Source: Pomacea canaliculata (lineage: Eukaryota; Mollusca; Gastropoda; Architaenioglossa; Ampullariidae). Taken from it: 64,000 nt of DNA. The position numbers and the translations under genes are program-made. Position 1 is the stretch's first letter, and the number at the start of each line of letters is the position of its first letter. The notes below the pieces were generated by a model. It was given only the letters and a program-made list of their open reading frames with translations, did not search any database and had not been told where the DNA came from. This document shows positions 13,082-23,163 of this stretch, piece by piece. The stretch spans positions 3,100,001 to 3,164,000 of the forward strand of contig NC_037595.1 in assembly GCF_003073045.1 (NCBI RefSeq). The letters run 5' to 3'.

Positions 13082-15181
13082 TTTTATTTGCCTTCAGTAC
13101 AGTGGCATTCATTACACTGTGACCGTTCCGCGATGGGCGTGGCCAGGCAATCATCAACGATCGCTCGTTGCCGCCATCGTCATTGTCGTCATTCAGACGT
13201 TACAAGCGACCCAGAAAGCCGTTACACTAACGACGTTTGTGTCGCCCCACTCATACGCATGCGCGTCGAATCCGGAAGTGGAGACTGCATCGACCCCGAG
13301 GACGATCCTGAGGTTGGCGGTGTTGTACTCGTCGACCTCACTCATGCCGAGGGACACCCAGGGTGTGGAGGCGAAGGGTCGCGCGAAGTTGATGTGGACC
13401 CTGTGAGTTCGCGACTGGCCGCCGTTGGAAGCGATGACGTTGGGCTGCGCGTGCGGGGCGAATCCTACCACACCTGACTCACCTGTGGACACAGAGAGAA
13501 CAATAATATTAATATCAGTCACACAACGAGATTGATCACTTTATTACAATAATGTCTTCACAAATAATATTTGATATTATATTTCACTTCCGTCGCAGCA
13601 AACACCTGATTGCACGGGCAAGAGCGATTGCCTATAAGGTTTCGGAGAGTCCAAGAAATCATGAAGTTTGTTTAAGAGCTGAATGATGGCATACATATAA
13701 AGAGCTTTAATCAGTGCTGCTTATATTTGTTTTAGCCCAGACTTGTGTGCTTTTTATTCTGCGATTTAAAAAAACCCAAATCACAATGTCAGTCAGAAGA
13801 GAACTGTTACATAAAAATTTGCATGGACTATCACTTTCACATTGTTTACTTGTATACTAACATATAGCATTTATGACAGAATTGTCTGATACAGATAAAA
13901 GTTCCTTGACTCCATCTCTCCCTCCTTCGTGCAATGATGTGCAGTCATTTGACTGGTTACATCAAAGTGAATGATTTCTGCATGTTTACCTAGGTGTCCC
14001 AACTACTAATTGGCTGATTGAGGGGAGTCAGAGAATAGTACAAAGTGGAGTCAGAATAATTAACTAAACAGTCACACATCATTACAGACAACAATCAGCA
14101 ATGAAAAATGAACAAAAAATAACCTCACATCGTTTTGCTCTCAGCACAGCGAGTTCGCTCTGCATTTCTGCAACAAGTTGAGAAATATTCTAGTTACCAA
14201 CAGCTGTGAATTAAAATATCGGAACCTCATCACCTTTCGCATCCCATCACTTAGAATTGTACCAAAGGCCAATGACTGTCAACAAAACTCTAAACAATAC
14301 AGATAAATGACATTGTTACTGCTGTTTTTATTTTTGATGAATATCCCACCTATTATGTTTGATTTCTATTTTGTAATATCTGTTACAAGTATTAATGATA
14401 TGACAAATATTTCTAGTAAGACAACGGTCTCCTTTATTTACTGTCAAAGAATTTTTCACTGTAGTCGTCGTCGTGTAGGGAACTGTTACAATACTGTGTG
14501 CAGAAAATATAATCCGACTGTATCATGTTACATCAATAATATAAAACAATCAGCCAACAACATTCTACAGAGCAGTAGCGGACTTTGATGCTGTTGCTGA
14601 TGGTGATAAGAAAGAAGATAAAGATCCGGGTAACAGTATCATCACCACCGACAACTTGTCCTGTTTACCTGTGTTGCTTGCCTCCAGTGTAGCCACTCTA
14701 CTCGCGAGATTCTCGACAACAGCTGCGAGAGGCTGGGGGTCGTCACTCCTCTCCAGTCGCTCGCTACCTGTGACAGGTGAGACAGGAGTAACAGGTGACA
14801 CAATTGTGATTGTTGAGACATAAATAACAGGTGAGGTCAATTAAAGATTCCAAGAACGCACATGCACCTGCGGATATGGAAACATACTTTCACTCAGAGC
14901 CTCAAAGACATCAGTTGATGGCAATGAAGATGTCACCTTTGCCCTCACCAGGGTCTTAGTACTCGGACACATGCATATGTTTGTGTATACATCTACACGA
15001 GCTTGTGTGTACATGGTCGTCAGTTTGTCACCACATCAAGTGAACATGACAGTGTAACCTTTGTGCAGAGAATTAAGAAGGAAAACTATTTTCAACACTT
15101 ACCGCTAGAAACTGGATCCACCAAAGTCTCAGAGGAAAGTAAAATTGTGAGGACAGCGACACACAGTCTCACAGAAGCCAT
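13082..15181 (-). CDS. Secreted H-type lectin, copy 1
   Basis: Four coding exons on the minus strand: 15103-15181 (leader beginning MASVRLCVAVLTILLSSE), 14669-14767 (linker ERSDDPQPLAAVVENLASRV), 14129-14167 (EMQSELAVLRAKR) and 13193-13482 (H-lectin domain). Junction phases are all 1, and the last joins T to GT to make the Cys of KRCESG. The domain contains HINFARPF, WVSLGMSEVD, VSTSGFDAHAYEWGDTN and the terminal WVACNV. These are hallmarks of the H_lectin fold known from Helix pomatia agglutinin, which binds GalNAc-type sugars as trimers or hexamers. The short heptad-like middle exons fit a trimerising stalk. An AATAAA on the minus strand lies at about 13082-13088. The ligand is not deducible; a defence or egg-fluid role is inference from the family. 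Confidence 0.88.
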
Positions 15182-15596
15182 GTTGATGACCCGCAGTGTA
15201 TCTACAGGTCGCCGAACAATAAAAAATTCGATGACAGATAAGAAATGTGTAGCACCTGAGGTCTGGTGCACAGATAACAAGCTGCTGGCGAAGGTCAAAG
15301 GGCGTGGACGGCCTCCAGTTACTTGTGTCGACTATGTCTCTGTCTCTGGCACTCAGAGTATGAACAGAGTAGCTTGCGACAACCATCTCTGTCTCTCTAC
15401 GTGTGAACAGAGATTTCAGCAATGTGAACATGGTGAGCATGGAAGCAAAACAGCTGATCAGGAAGATGATGTCCGCAGAAAAACCAGAGATAGGAAAAAA
15501 CAGAAAATAGAAAATGCCAAACGGGTATGATTTGTGTTTTGATGTTTACATAACATGTCTGAATGCTTGTGTGGGTGTGTGCGTGTATTTATGTGT

Positions 15597-15785
15597 ATAA
15601 CAGTATAAATTCGTCGCAGGCAGTCATCAATTTTCAGTGCGTTTTAGAAGTCTAGTAGGTAATACATGAATGTCCCACACGATCATGAGTGTATAACATG
15701 TTTGTATTATGTATTATGTCGGCAACAAACCACATCGCTCCTCTCACGAGCAGTAAGAACACCGTGGGTCTCAGGACCTGCTCTC
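15597..15785 (+). repeat. Duplicated non-coding block, copy 1 (second copy 27966-28152)
   Basis: About 187 bases, beginning TGTAACAGTATAAATTCGTC and ending near CAGGACCTGC, recur at 27966-28152 in the same orientation with only a handful of differences. No ORF is conserved. It abuts the block related to the homeobox 5' flanks and is probably part of the same duplicated segment. Confidence 0.85.
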
Positions 15786-15869
15786 TGGCAATGGCCATCT
15801 GTCACTAGCAGACAAATGACAGACGAACAATGGGTGACAAGATTTATTTCTTACCAGCAAAATGACACT

Positions 15870-16155
15870 GTCACGACCGGCAGTCTGACATTTCGCATTC
15901 TTTCAAATGAAAACACGAGATCACTTTCAGGTTGGGACGTTCCGTTAGTTAATATACACGAAGACTTCAACAATACATTGCAAATACATCAAACTTCCAA
16001 ATAAAGTAATTTACCATGCACTTCTCCTCATACACAACATTCTCAGCGTGGCACTAGCATACACCAAATATGACTAAACTGGTAAAGAGAAGTCTTAAAG
16101 AGCACTTTTTAAATCGCAAGAAAAGTCCACGTGCTCAAATATTCAGCAACCTACA
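15870..16155 (+). repeat. Copy of the homeobox-gene 5' flanking block without a homeobox
   Basis: The block begins with TCACGACCGGCAGTCTGACA, continues with AACACGAGATCACTTTCAGG and runs to the AAAGTCCACGTGC region. The same order is found 5' of homeobox A (26533-26885), in part 5' of B (33860-33955) and of C (about 56250-56340), and inverted at 27540-27700. Here no homeobox exon lies alongside, so it may be the remains of a lost copy or a mobile repeat that travelled independently. Confidence 0.75.
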
Positions 16156-16439
16156 CATTCTCTCAAAACAACGGCAATAATTACTAAACATAAAAGAGTT
16201 CAAGTTGGAAGGTTAGGGGCAAAGAAAAACATTCACACAAGTAGCACAAAACAGGTGCACAATGTAACATCAGAACAGTTGTGACAAGCCACGAATGAAT
16301 GCTAACTGGGAAATTGAGATTAGTTTAATATATAATTCAAATCAACAGGACTTGAGCTTTGTTTTGATACCAGATTTGTCCTTCTTGTCCTAAAATTAAG
16401 TTATACAGGTTTGAAGTGTGCAAGTACTATGAAACACAC

Positions 16440-16538
16440 AGAATCATCATTATACTCAGCTTTATTTATAGTGCATTCTGATTTTTTATGTTAGCAACAA
16501 ACACTTCACAAAACAAATTTTGTGTACATTCTAGTCAA
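16440..16538 (+). repeat. Duplicated 100-bp block, copy 1 (second copy 30990-31090)
   Basis: The stretch around CAGCTTTATTTATAGTGCAT through GTACATTCTAGTCAATGG is repeated almost exactly at about 30990-31090. No coding content. In both places it lies on the minus-strand downstream side of other duplicated pieces (DONSON exons here, the deleted ABC fragment there), which ties the two regions together as duplicates. Confidence 0.8.
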
Positions 16539-17013
16539 TGGTAAAGGTGTGCACTATGATACAACAGAAATATTATCACATGCATCTCAAACTGACACAC
16601 AGAGATAATCAGCCAACTCATATTTATGTATACATGACAGCAGTGCACATTTCAGGGTCAGACTGCAGTGCATACAACTCTACTGAAAATAAAAACCATA
16701 AAATGGATGAATGGTTTCAACCAATTAATCGCTAAAACATCAAATTAATAAAATAATTCAATACTAAACATTTTTAGTCCATCAATGGTTGTAAATCTTT
16801 ATATGTTCGGTTTATTATACAACAGATGCTAATGACAACCCATTCTAGGCACACCACCTGACTGCTTGTAGAATGAGCTGGTGAAGGAGAAGTCTAAAAC
16901 CACGTTTTTGAAACGATCAACTCTAAATAATATATTTAAGAACTAGGTAGTCCATTTAAACCCTTGGGGATCGCATTTCACTTCTCGCACAGCTGTTTTG
17001 CATGAAAGGGAGG

Positions 17014-20000
17014 TTACTTCCAACAACTTATGGCGAACTGAGCTGTGTAAAGTGCACATCCAATGTTGACTGTCATCTGCATGGGTAATGCGACATCACT
17101 TGCAGTCACAGCATTCATGTTAAAGGGAACTGTAGGATTATGGGTACTGTGGGAAATGATAGCTGACCCCCCGATGGCCACAGGGGTCAGGGCTGTGATG
17201 TTGAGCAGATGATGAGGCAGAAGCGGACCACCAATGTCTAGCACATGGGTGTCCTGACTGCCAGAGCCAGTGGACATTTTGGCAACAGAATGACGAACCT
17301 GTGTGGGAAAGATGTACTTTTAACCAGTTCAACAGTTTTAAACAGGTAGCAAATATACAAATTACACATATGCACAATCTCAATCATCGCCACAGTGAGG
17401 CAGGGGAAGGTGAAATAAGTGTGTGTATGTGTGTGTATATGTGTGTGTGTGTGTGAGAGAGAGAGAGAAAGAAAAAAGTTGTACATATCCTCATGTGCAT
17501 GAGAAAGAGAGAGAGAGTACACATGTGTGTGCCCGTGTTAGAGAGACCTTATACACATACATGAGTGGGCATGTTGCCATTTAAAACTGTTTGCAGCAAC
17601 AAACAAAATTTGTAAGTGTGAAGAGTCTTTTGCAACAAGAAACACAAAATTTGTACAGTCATAAAAGTCTTCTAAAATTCTTAGAGTTCAGATAACTTGG
17701 ACTGTAAGCATTGACACTTTTACCCTAGCATTAATATGATTACTTGTAATGTGTATACCTCTGTGGGGCTGGGGAGGTCATGACATTTACATAAGAAACG
17801 AAAAAGACAACAAATGCCTCTGACTCTCGACATAAAATACATCTCATGCATTCTAAGACAGCAACACTGACACATGCATTTATTTGGTGCAGCTGTACAT
17901 GGAAGTGTCACACAAAGTTAACGCTGAACTGTCCTCACCTTGTTGCTGTGCACAGTGGCCCCACTGAAGGATGTTGGGGACAAGATGGTGGGAGGGATGC
18001 CAGCCTGCGGGCCTGTCAAAGCAGTGCAGCTGCGACAGTTAATAAGGAAATTGAAAAATGCTTGAACCTGAGGTCCCTGGCAAAGCATCAAGGATTGTGC
18101 ACGCAGGTCCACCTGCTGGTAGCCTTCCCGCTGCCTGTTAACTTGTCAAGGAATGGTCAGTGTGACAAACATTTCTTTTAAATAATAAAACTTTTTCGTT
18201 GGATGGTTGAAAACAAAATCAGGAAAGTGTAATTTCGTTGTTATTTTGGTTACAGTAACCTGAAATCTGGATTAAAATACTCTTTGCTTCGATGGCTCAA
18301 ACATGCTCTTTACTTCAATGATTTAAAAAAAAACCCAACAACCTAACGCTGTATATGACCAGAGCTGGAATTAGGAATCTGGGGGTCCTGTGGGGCCCTG
18401 GGTGAATATCATATGCAGGGCCTTTAGCTGCGAGTGTAGGCCATATACTGTACCACAGAATCTCCTTTCATGGGATCCCCTCAGGCACAGGGCCTCCGTC
18501 GCCCCAGCTCAAAGCACGGTGTATGATATGACACATCATGTCACACTTCACAGGACCAAGTGACATGACACTTAAAGATGTAGACTGTGGAGAATTATGA
18601 GAAAAACATGGCCTATGCTACAAGATCAAGTAAAGTAAAGCCATATGCAATGTAAGCCAAATGACAAAAACCCTCGCAACACAACTGTCTGATGTCAATG
18701 CTGTCAGTTACCAAAGAAGCAATCCAAACAAATGCTACAGAATGTCACTGTTGTGTTACCAGAAGCAGTCTAGACCAGTGGTTCTCAAAGTATTTCGGAC
18801 CGCGGACCACTTTACTTAAGTAAAAAATATGGTGGACCACCAAGGCCTAAAAATCACTCTGTATATGAGTTTCAATTTAAATTGCCACATTTGTTTCATT
18901 ACAATTCAAAACTAAATGTCCTTTTGTGACAGTAGCATAGTAGTAAGTTGACATAAAACTACGTATACCTCGTTAATTGTAATTAAAATGTTAATGCAAG
19001 GAATGCATCACTTTAAACATCACTTTGCTGACACATGACGACTGTCAGCCACGGACCACCTGACTTATGCCCGGGGACCACTTGTGGTCTGCAGACCACA
19101 CTTTGAGAATCACTGGTCTAACAAATGCTATGGAAAGTTGTGCTACCAAAGATACTGACAACATAGCTAATTCCTAAAGAATTTCAGCCTTAGTGGGGCT
19201 TACCAACAAAGGATACATTCTGACCTTGCTTGGGTCAAGACTAGGCCAAAGTTGTGCCCCTTTATCTATAGATGTTATGTCCACCTGATTGTCTTCTACT
19301 GTTGATCCCTCATTGCTTTCAGTTGAAGGCTGACTGGATAACACACACACCAATGGGCAAAAACGAGCAACAGTGACAATATCATAGTTGTCACTGCCTA
19401 CTTTTTTTTAATCAGTGGTTTAATGCATGTTGCTGTACGATTGTGGTTTAACATGTATTGCTATCAATATTCCAAGTGTCTCTGCAAATCATCACAGCTT
19501 CCTCCACATGCTACACCGACATTATACCAACCTTTACTCTGTATGCTCCCCAGACGTTATTCCCACCCAGCAGTACACCTCCCCGATGTTATACCTATTG
19601 TTGCACTCTCCACCTTTCTCTCTCTACATCACACTAATCCTGTACCTATACACTACATCTACTATCATTCTACACCAGGGGTGGGCAAACTACGGCCCGT
19701 GGACGTCTTTGGACAAATCCGTTTGCCAAAATGTGAAGAGTACTTGTTTCAATTTTTTACTTAGCCCAGGTTAATTTGATTGAAATTTAATTTATGAAGT
19801 ACAACAGCGTTAGAAGTTGGCAGATGACAAATAACACGGCTCACACGTCTGATGCAGTTAGAGAACATTGGGGGGCGGCTGCTTTCAAATGAAAGGCTGG
19901 TTTTCAAGTTTTATTATGAGCGAATTCAAACAGCTTCACTTTACACAATAAATTCAGTAAGCGAGCGCCATTATGTACACATGTAACAAAATTAATCCTT

Positions 20001-21472
20001 ATGTTCAATGATTAACATGTACACTTTTAAGGGTAATAGATTATTCTGTAAAACCTTTATAGTACATACATGCAGCTCTCCACCTCAGGTGTTTCTGGAC
20101 TGGCTTGTAAATTAGCCTTGTGGTCACTCAGTTTCTTGCTTTTGTCAGCAAACTGCTTGAGAGAGGTCAAGTTTGGCATGCTAAAATCTACACCTGCAAA
20201 AACACAAATAACATTAGTTACCTATATATATAATGACACAAGACAAGTGAGAACATAATGAACTGGTCAATATTCCACACAAATTAACCAAAGCTGACCT
20301 TCACGTCTCAGTGCCTCCCGAAATCCAAGTGTGTGCCTTCCAACACCAGCTGCCCTGAACAAGGCAGTGAACAGATGGCCACAGACATAAAAGTATGGGC
20401 ACAGGCCTGTCTTGAGTTGTTGGAAAACTGCCGGAAACCTCTCAATCCTGAGACAACAGAAATGAAAACCTAACTAAAGCTTATGGTGAACAGATTTCAT
20501 GAATGCACATTAAAAATGTTTCTCAAATAAGTGTACATGTTTAAATATCAATGGGAGACATTACTGAAGATATGCAAAAGCATGCTCTCTCCACTACATG
20601 TTAGAAGGGTGGTGCTATTACATCCCTTAAGATCTGCAATTACATTTTCCACTATGTGTTTGCTGAAAAATTGTAACTTCACTGAAAATGTGCAAATGTA
20701 TGTTATTTCCACTATACTGATTACAAGCTTGTCTTTAATAAAGGTATAATCTATTCAGTGGCCTCCAGGTGCCAGACATTTTATTCAATGCAGTCCACAA
20801 CCAAGCCTCACCAGTCTTCCTGTAATGCCTTTTGCATCGGCTCACTGTGTCCACCATCCACTGCCACATGTTTTCTGTTTAAATAAAAGAAAAAGCTGGC
20901 TGGTATTTGAACTCATTTAGTATTCCTGATATTTCAACGATTCCACCGCATGCCATTATTTAAAAAAAAAAAAACTTAAACAACTAAAGCACACACAACA
21001 ATTAAACTTCATTGTCTTCCATGTTTTAAACACAATTTCACTTATAATTTAGTAAATAACACCAGATTTCAGCAACTGCCTCACTAAGCCATTCTTGAAA
21101 TAACAATAGCTGTGCTGAGTCTGAGGCCAGGTGCTCATCGCTAGTTTGAATTTAGCACAATCAGAACTACTACTTGATAAAAACTTTAGGTGACTGCTAG
21201 CCTACTAGTGTGTCCGTGCGACCAGCTTCAGGAGTGAGAAACAGCACTGTCAGCCCCCAGAGTGAGAAACAATACTGTCAGCACAGGAGCAACAAACAGT
21301 ACTGTTGGCCCCATGCATAAACTGTTGCTTGTATTACTATGTACAAGATACTGCACATATTTTCTGCTCATTCTCACCTGTTCTTAAAATCTTGTGAAAT
21401 GCCTGGAAAACTGGCAAACCATGGAAGGCTGGGGTGAACCCAGTAATTACAGACACGCTTGTTCACCAATCC
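17014..21472 (-). CDS. DONSON: DONSON-like replication-fork protein, 3' half only
   Basis: Six minus-strand exons with consistent phases: 21378-21472 (NYWVHPSLPWFASFPGIS), 20812-20874, 20299-20447 (LCPYFYVCGHLFTALFRAAG), 20070-20193 (REGVDFSMP), 19217-19333, 17939-18134 (FFNFLINCRSC, GPQAGIPPTILSPTSFSGAT) and a seventh, 17014-17298 (LDIGGPLLPHHLLNITAL). These match the order of conserved motifs in the C-terminal half of animal DONSON, a replisome-associated protein needed for CMG helicase assembly and fork stability. The N-terminal half is not found upstream; homeobox and transporter fragments occupy that place instead. In the last exon the frame used ends in SCWK and TAA. Another frame from about 17090 continues to a stop near 16940 and resembles the family C-terminus (CKTAVREVKC), so a frameshift is possible. 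It may be a truncated duplicate. Confidence 0.8.
17420..17520. repeat. GT/GA dinucleotide microsatellite
   Basis: Runs of (GT)n followed by (GA)n lie inside the last DONSON intron and interrupt no exon. They account for a Ser/His/Thr-rich artefact ORF on the other strand. Confidence 0.8.
18776..19115. mobile_element. Non-autonomous hAT-like MITE in a DONSON intron
   Basis: The 340-bp element starts CAGTGGTTCTCAAAG and ends CTTTGAGAATCACTG, an inverted repeat typical of hAT DNA transposons. The inverted homology reaches about 40 bases inward with mismatches. Flanking 8-mers are GTCTAGAC (18768-18775) and GTCTAACA (19116-19123). They fit the hAT target preference around TCTAGA, with later mutation on one side. 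No transposase ORF is inside, so it was mobilised in trans. Confidence 0.75.
19676..19770 (+). mobile_element. hAT-like terminal fragment
   Basis: CAGGGGTGGGCAAACTACGG followed by CCCG resembles the terminus of a second hAT family. I find no partner end nearby. A short string ending GCCCACCCCTG at 33967-33978 looks like the opposite terminus of such an element elsewhere. Treated as a fragment. Confidence 0.4.
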
Positions 21473-21804
21473 CTTGGTACTTACAGAGTCCTAGGATACA
21501 AAGCAATAATAGACATGGTTTAGAGTGTCCACCAGGCCTAGGAAATAAAGTAATTACAATATGCTTTTAAAATTTACAACTCTTTCGCCATCCACAGATT
21601 CCTAAAAAATGAAGACAAAAGGTGTGAAATATATTAAAATTTAACATTTACCTAAAGATAAAAAGTGTGACTAGATTCCACAAGTAAAGACAAAAAGATG
21701 TGACATTGTCTTTTAAGGTTCTAAAAGTTATTATACACAAGAGTGTAATAAGGGAATATTTACAAGAATTTATAGGCAGTCATATTTCTTCTATTTAAAA
21801 CTAT

Positions 21805-22258
21805 GTCTGTTTTTCTTTGTTTCATTCACATTTCGTCACTATTTAATTTCCTAAACATTAAATGTGTTAATTGTTGCCGGACCTTTTTGCTGAAAAAAGT
21901 GAAAGAGTGCTGCGAGCGTGGTTTACATGTAGATGTTCACACACGCTCGCAGACACATTTAAACACTCTTCCTAAAAGTTACAAACATCCTGAACCTTGT
22001 CTGTACCTTCATGTCGCAGTACCACCAGCCAGACAGAGGCCCCGGCGACGAAACATGGAGCCGTGGCAAGATCGAATGCTGGAAGAATACTTCCAGAAAC
22101 AACAATTTCCTCCAGCAACAAGCAGGAGGTACCTGGCGACAAGGACCCGGCTGTCGCAGAACAAAGTGAAGGTAGGCACAGTAAACAGTTCGAATTCCTA
22201 GTCCACTAGTTGTTAACTAAACAACCCCGACTTCAGAGACACGTATTAACATTCTTAC
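21805..22258 (+). pseudogene. Small homeobox gene D: middle exon only, inverted partner of gene A
   Basis: The plus-strand segment is a near-perfect inverted copy of 23213-23670. It contains the homeobox middle exon at 22020-22171 with intact acceptor (CATGTCGCAG) and donor (GTAGGC). The exon is open and encodes homeodomain positions up to 46: EPWQDRMLEEYF then QKQQFPPATSRRYLATRTRL then SQNKVK. W11, L16, F20, A35 and L40 fall in register. No first exon is recognisable upstream, and homology to the gene A intron stops at about 22258, before the third exon that should carry WFQNRR. A LINE-type 3' tail begins right there. As it stands it cannot encode a full homeodomain. The exon differs from that of A at about 40 of 152 bases by hand count, while the flanks differ by only a few percent. 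Confidence 0.8.
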
Positions 22259-22261
22259 CAT

Positions 22262-22493
22262 CCTAAATAAAAGGCACAAGGACTTGTAGGGCTGGCATCC
22301 TCCTTAGGAGGTTCACATGTATGTGTGAGAAGGTGTAGGTGTGCGTGTGTGTCGTATGGGTACGTATGTCTGCCCATTGTGTTGTATATATATATACTCA
22401 TATTATGTTGGTATATGTGGTTGAGTTTGTGACCAAAAGAAAATTTTCTGTCTTGGACTTCCTCAGACAATAAAGTTTGATTTGATTTAAGTG
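22262..22493 (+). mobile_element. LINE-type 3' tail repeat
   Basis: The sequence shares, in order, TGTGTGAGAAGGTGTAGGTG-like, ATATGTGGTTGAGTTTGTGA-like and CAAAAGAAAATTTT blocks with 57890-58082. Both end in GACAATAAAGTTTG followed by short TTTGATT repeats, the form of a non-LTR retrotransposon 3' end. It carries no ORF. Its start coincides with the point where homeobox D loses homology to gene A. Confidence 0.6.
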
Positions 22494-22579
22494 GGAGCAA
22501 GGTTTGAGGGAAAAAATAAAGCAGGCCAATAAAAGGTGGAAAATGCAGAATGAAGATGACACAAGAAATACAGTTGTAC

Positions 22580-23010
22580 CTGTTCAGTAATTGTGTCTAA
22601 GGAAGATGTTGCTTCATCATACACGAGGATATTTGGGTCTTTCATAATTGCTCGAGCAATGGCAATGCGCTGTTTCTCACCACCTGATAAACGATAAAAA
22701 GTTTCATCACAATAATGCACTTTCTAAATGGAAGATAAATGCTGTGTACATGAACAGTTCACTGTAACCTGTAGGTAAATGAAGGCTGTGTATCCGAGCA
22801 GCTCACTAAAATGAAAATAAGGTCTTGTGGGTTACCTGACTGCTTCAGTCCTCGTTCACCAACTTGTGTTTGGTACTTGAGTGGAAAACGTATCATGATT
22901 GCATCATGAATTTCTGACATTTCAGCTGTCCTGTAAACATCCTGTTCACATTTCTTGAGATCGCCATACAAGATGTTGTGATATACTGTGTCGTGGAACA
23001 AAACACAGAC
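22580..23010 (-). pseudogene. ABCB7: ABCB7/ATM1-type ABC transporter, two orphan exons
   Basis: Exon 22836-23010 reads VLFHDTVYHNILYG and later TQVGERGLKQS. Exon 22580-22683 reads [18 protein letters not shown] and [15 protein letters not shown]. They join in phase across an intron to restore the ABC signature (QSGGEKQ), followed by Walker B and the D-loop (DEATSSLD). The wording is closest, from memory, to the mitochondrial half-transporter ABCB7. The membrane domain, Walker A and His-switch exons are absent on both sides, so this is a duplicated gene fragment, not a working transporter. It lies directly 3' of homeobox A, and a deleted copy lies 3' of homeobox B. The frame is intact, which suggests recent duplication. 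Confidence 0.8.
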
Positions 23011-23163
23011 CTTACAGGGAGAGAGAAAAACAGATCTTTTACTATTCTGTCAAAATATCTTGATCTGTGATTTCTTAAGCTCGTGTAAGCTTTGCTTAAT
23101 TTAATAACATATCTATAATACCGACAACTCTCGGAATGACATTTCCTCCTACCTCCTCCGCTT

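Noticed and set aside
15003-15530. 175-codon plus-strand ORF
   Set aside because: It overlaps the leader exon and 5' flank of lectin copy 1 on the other strand; a shadow with no domain.
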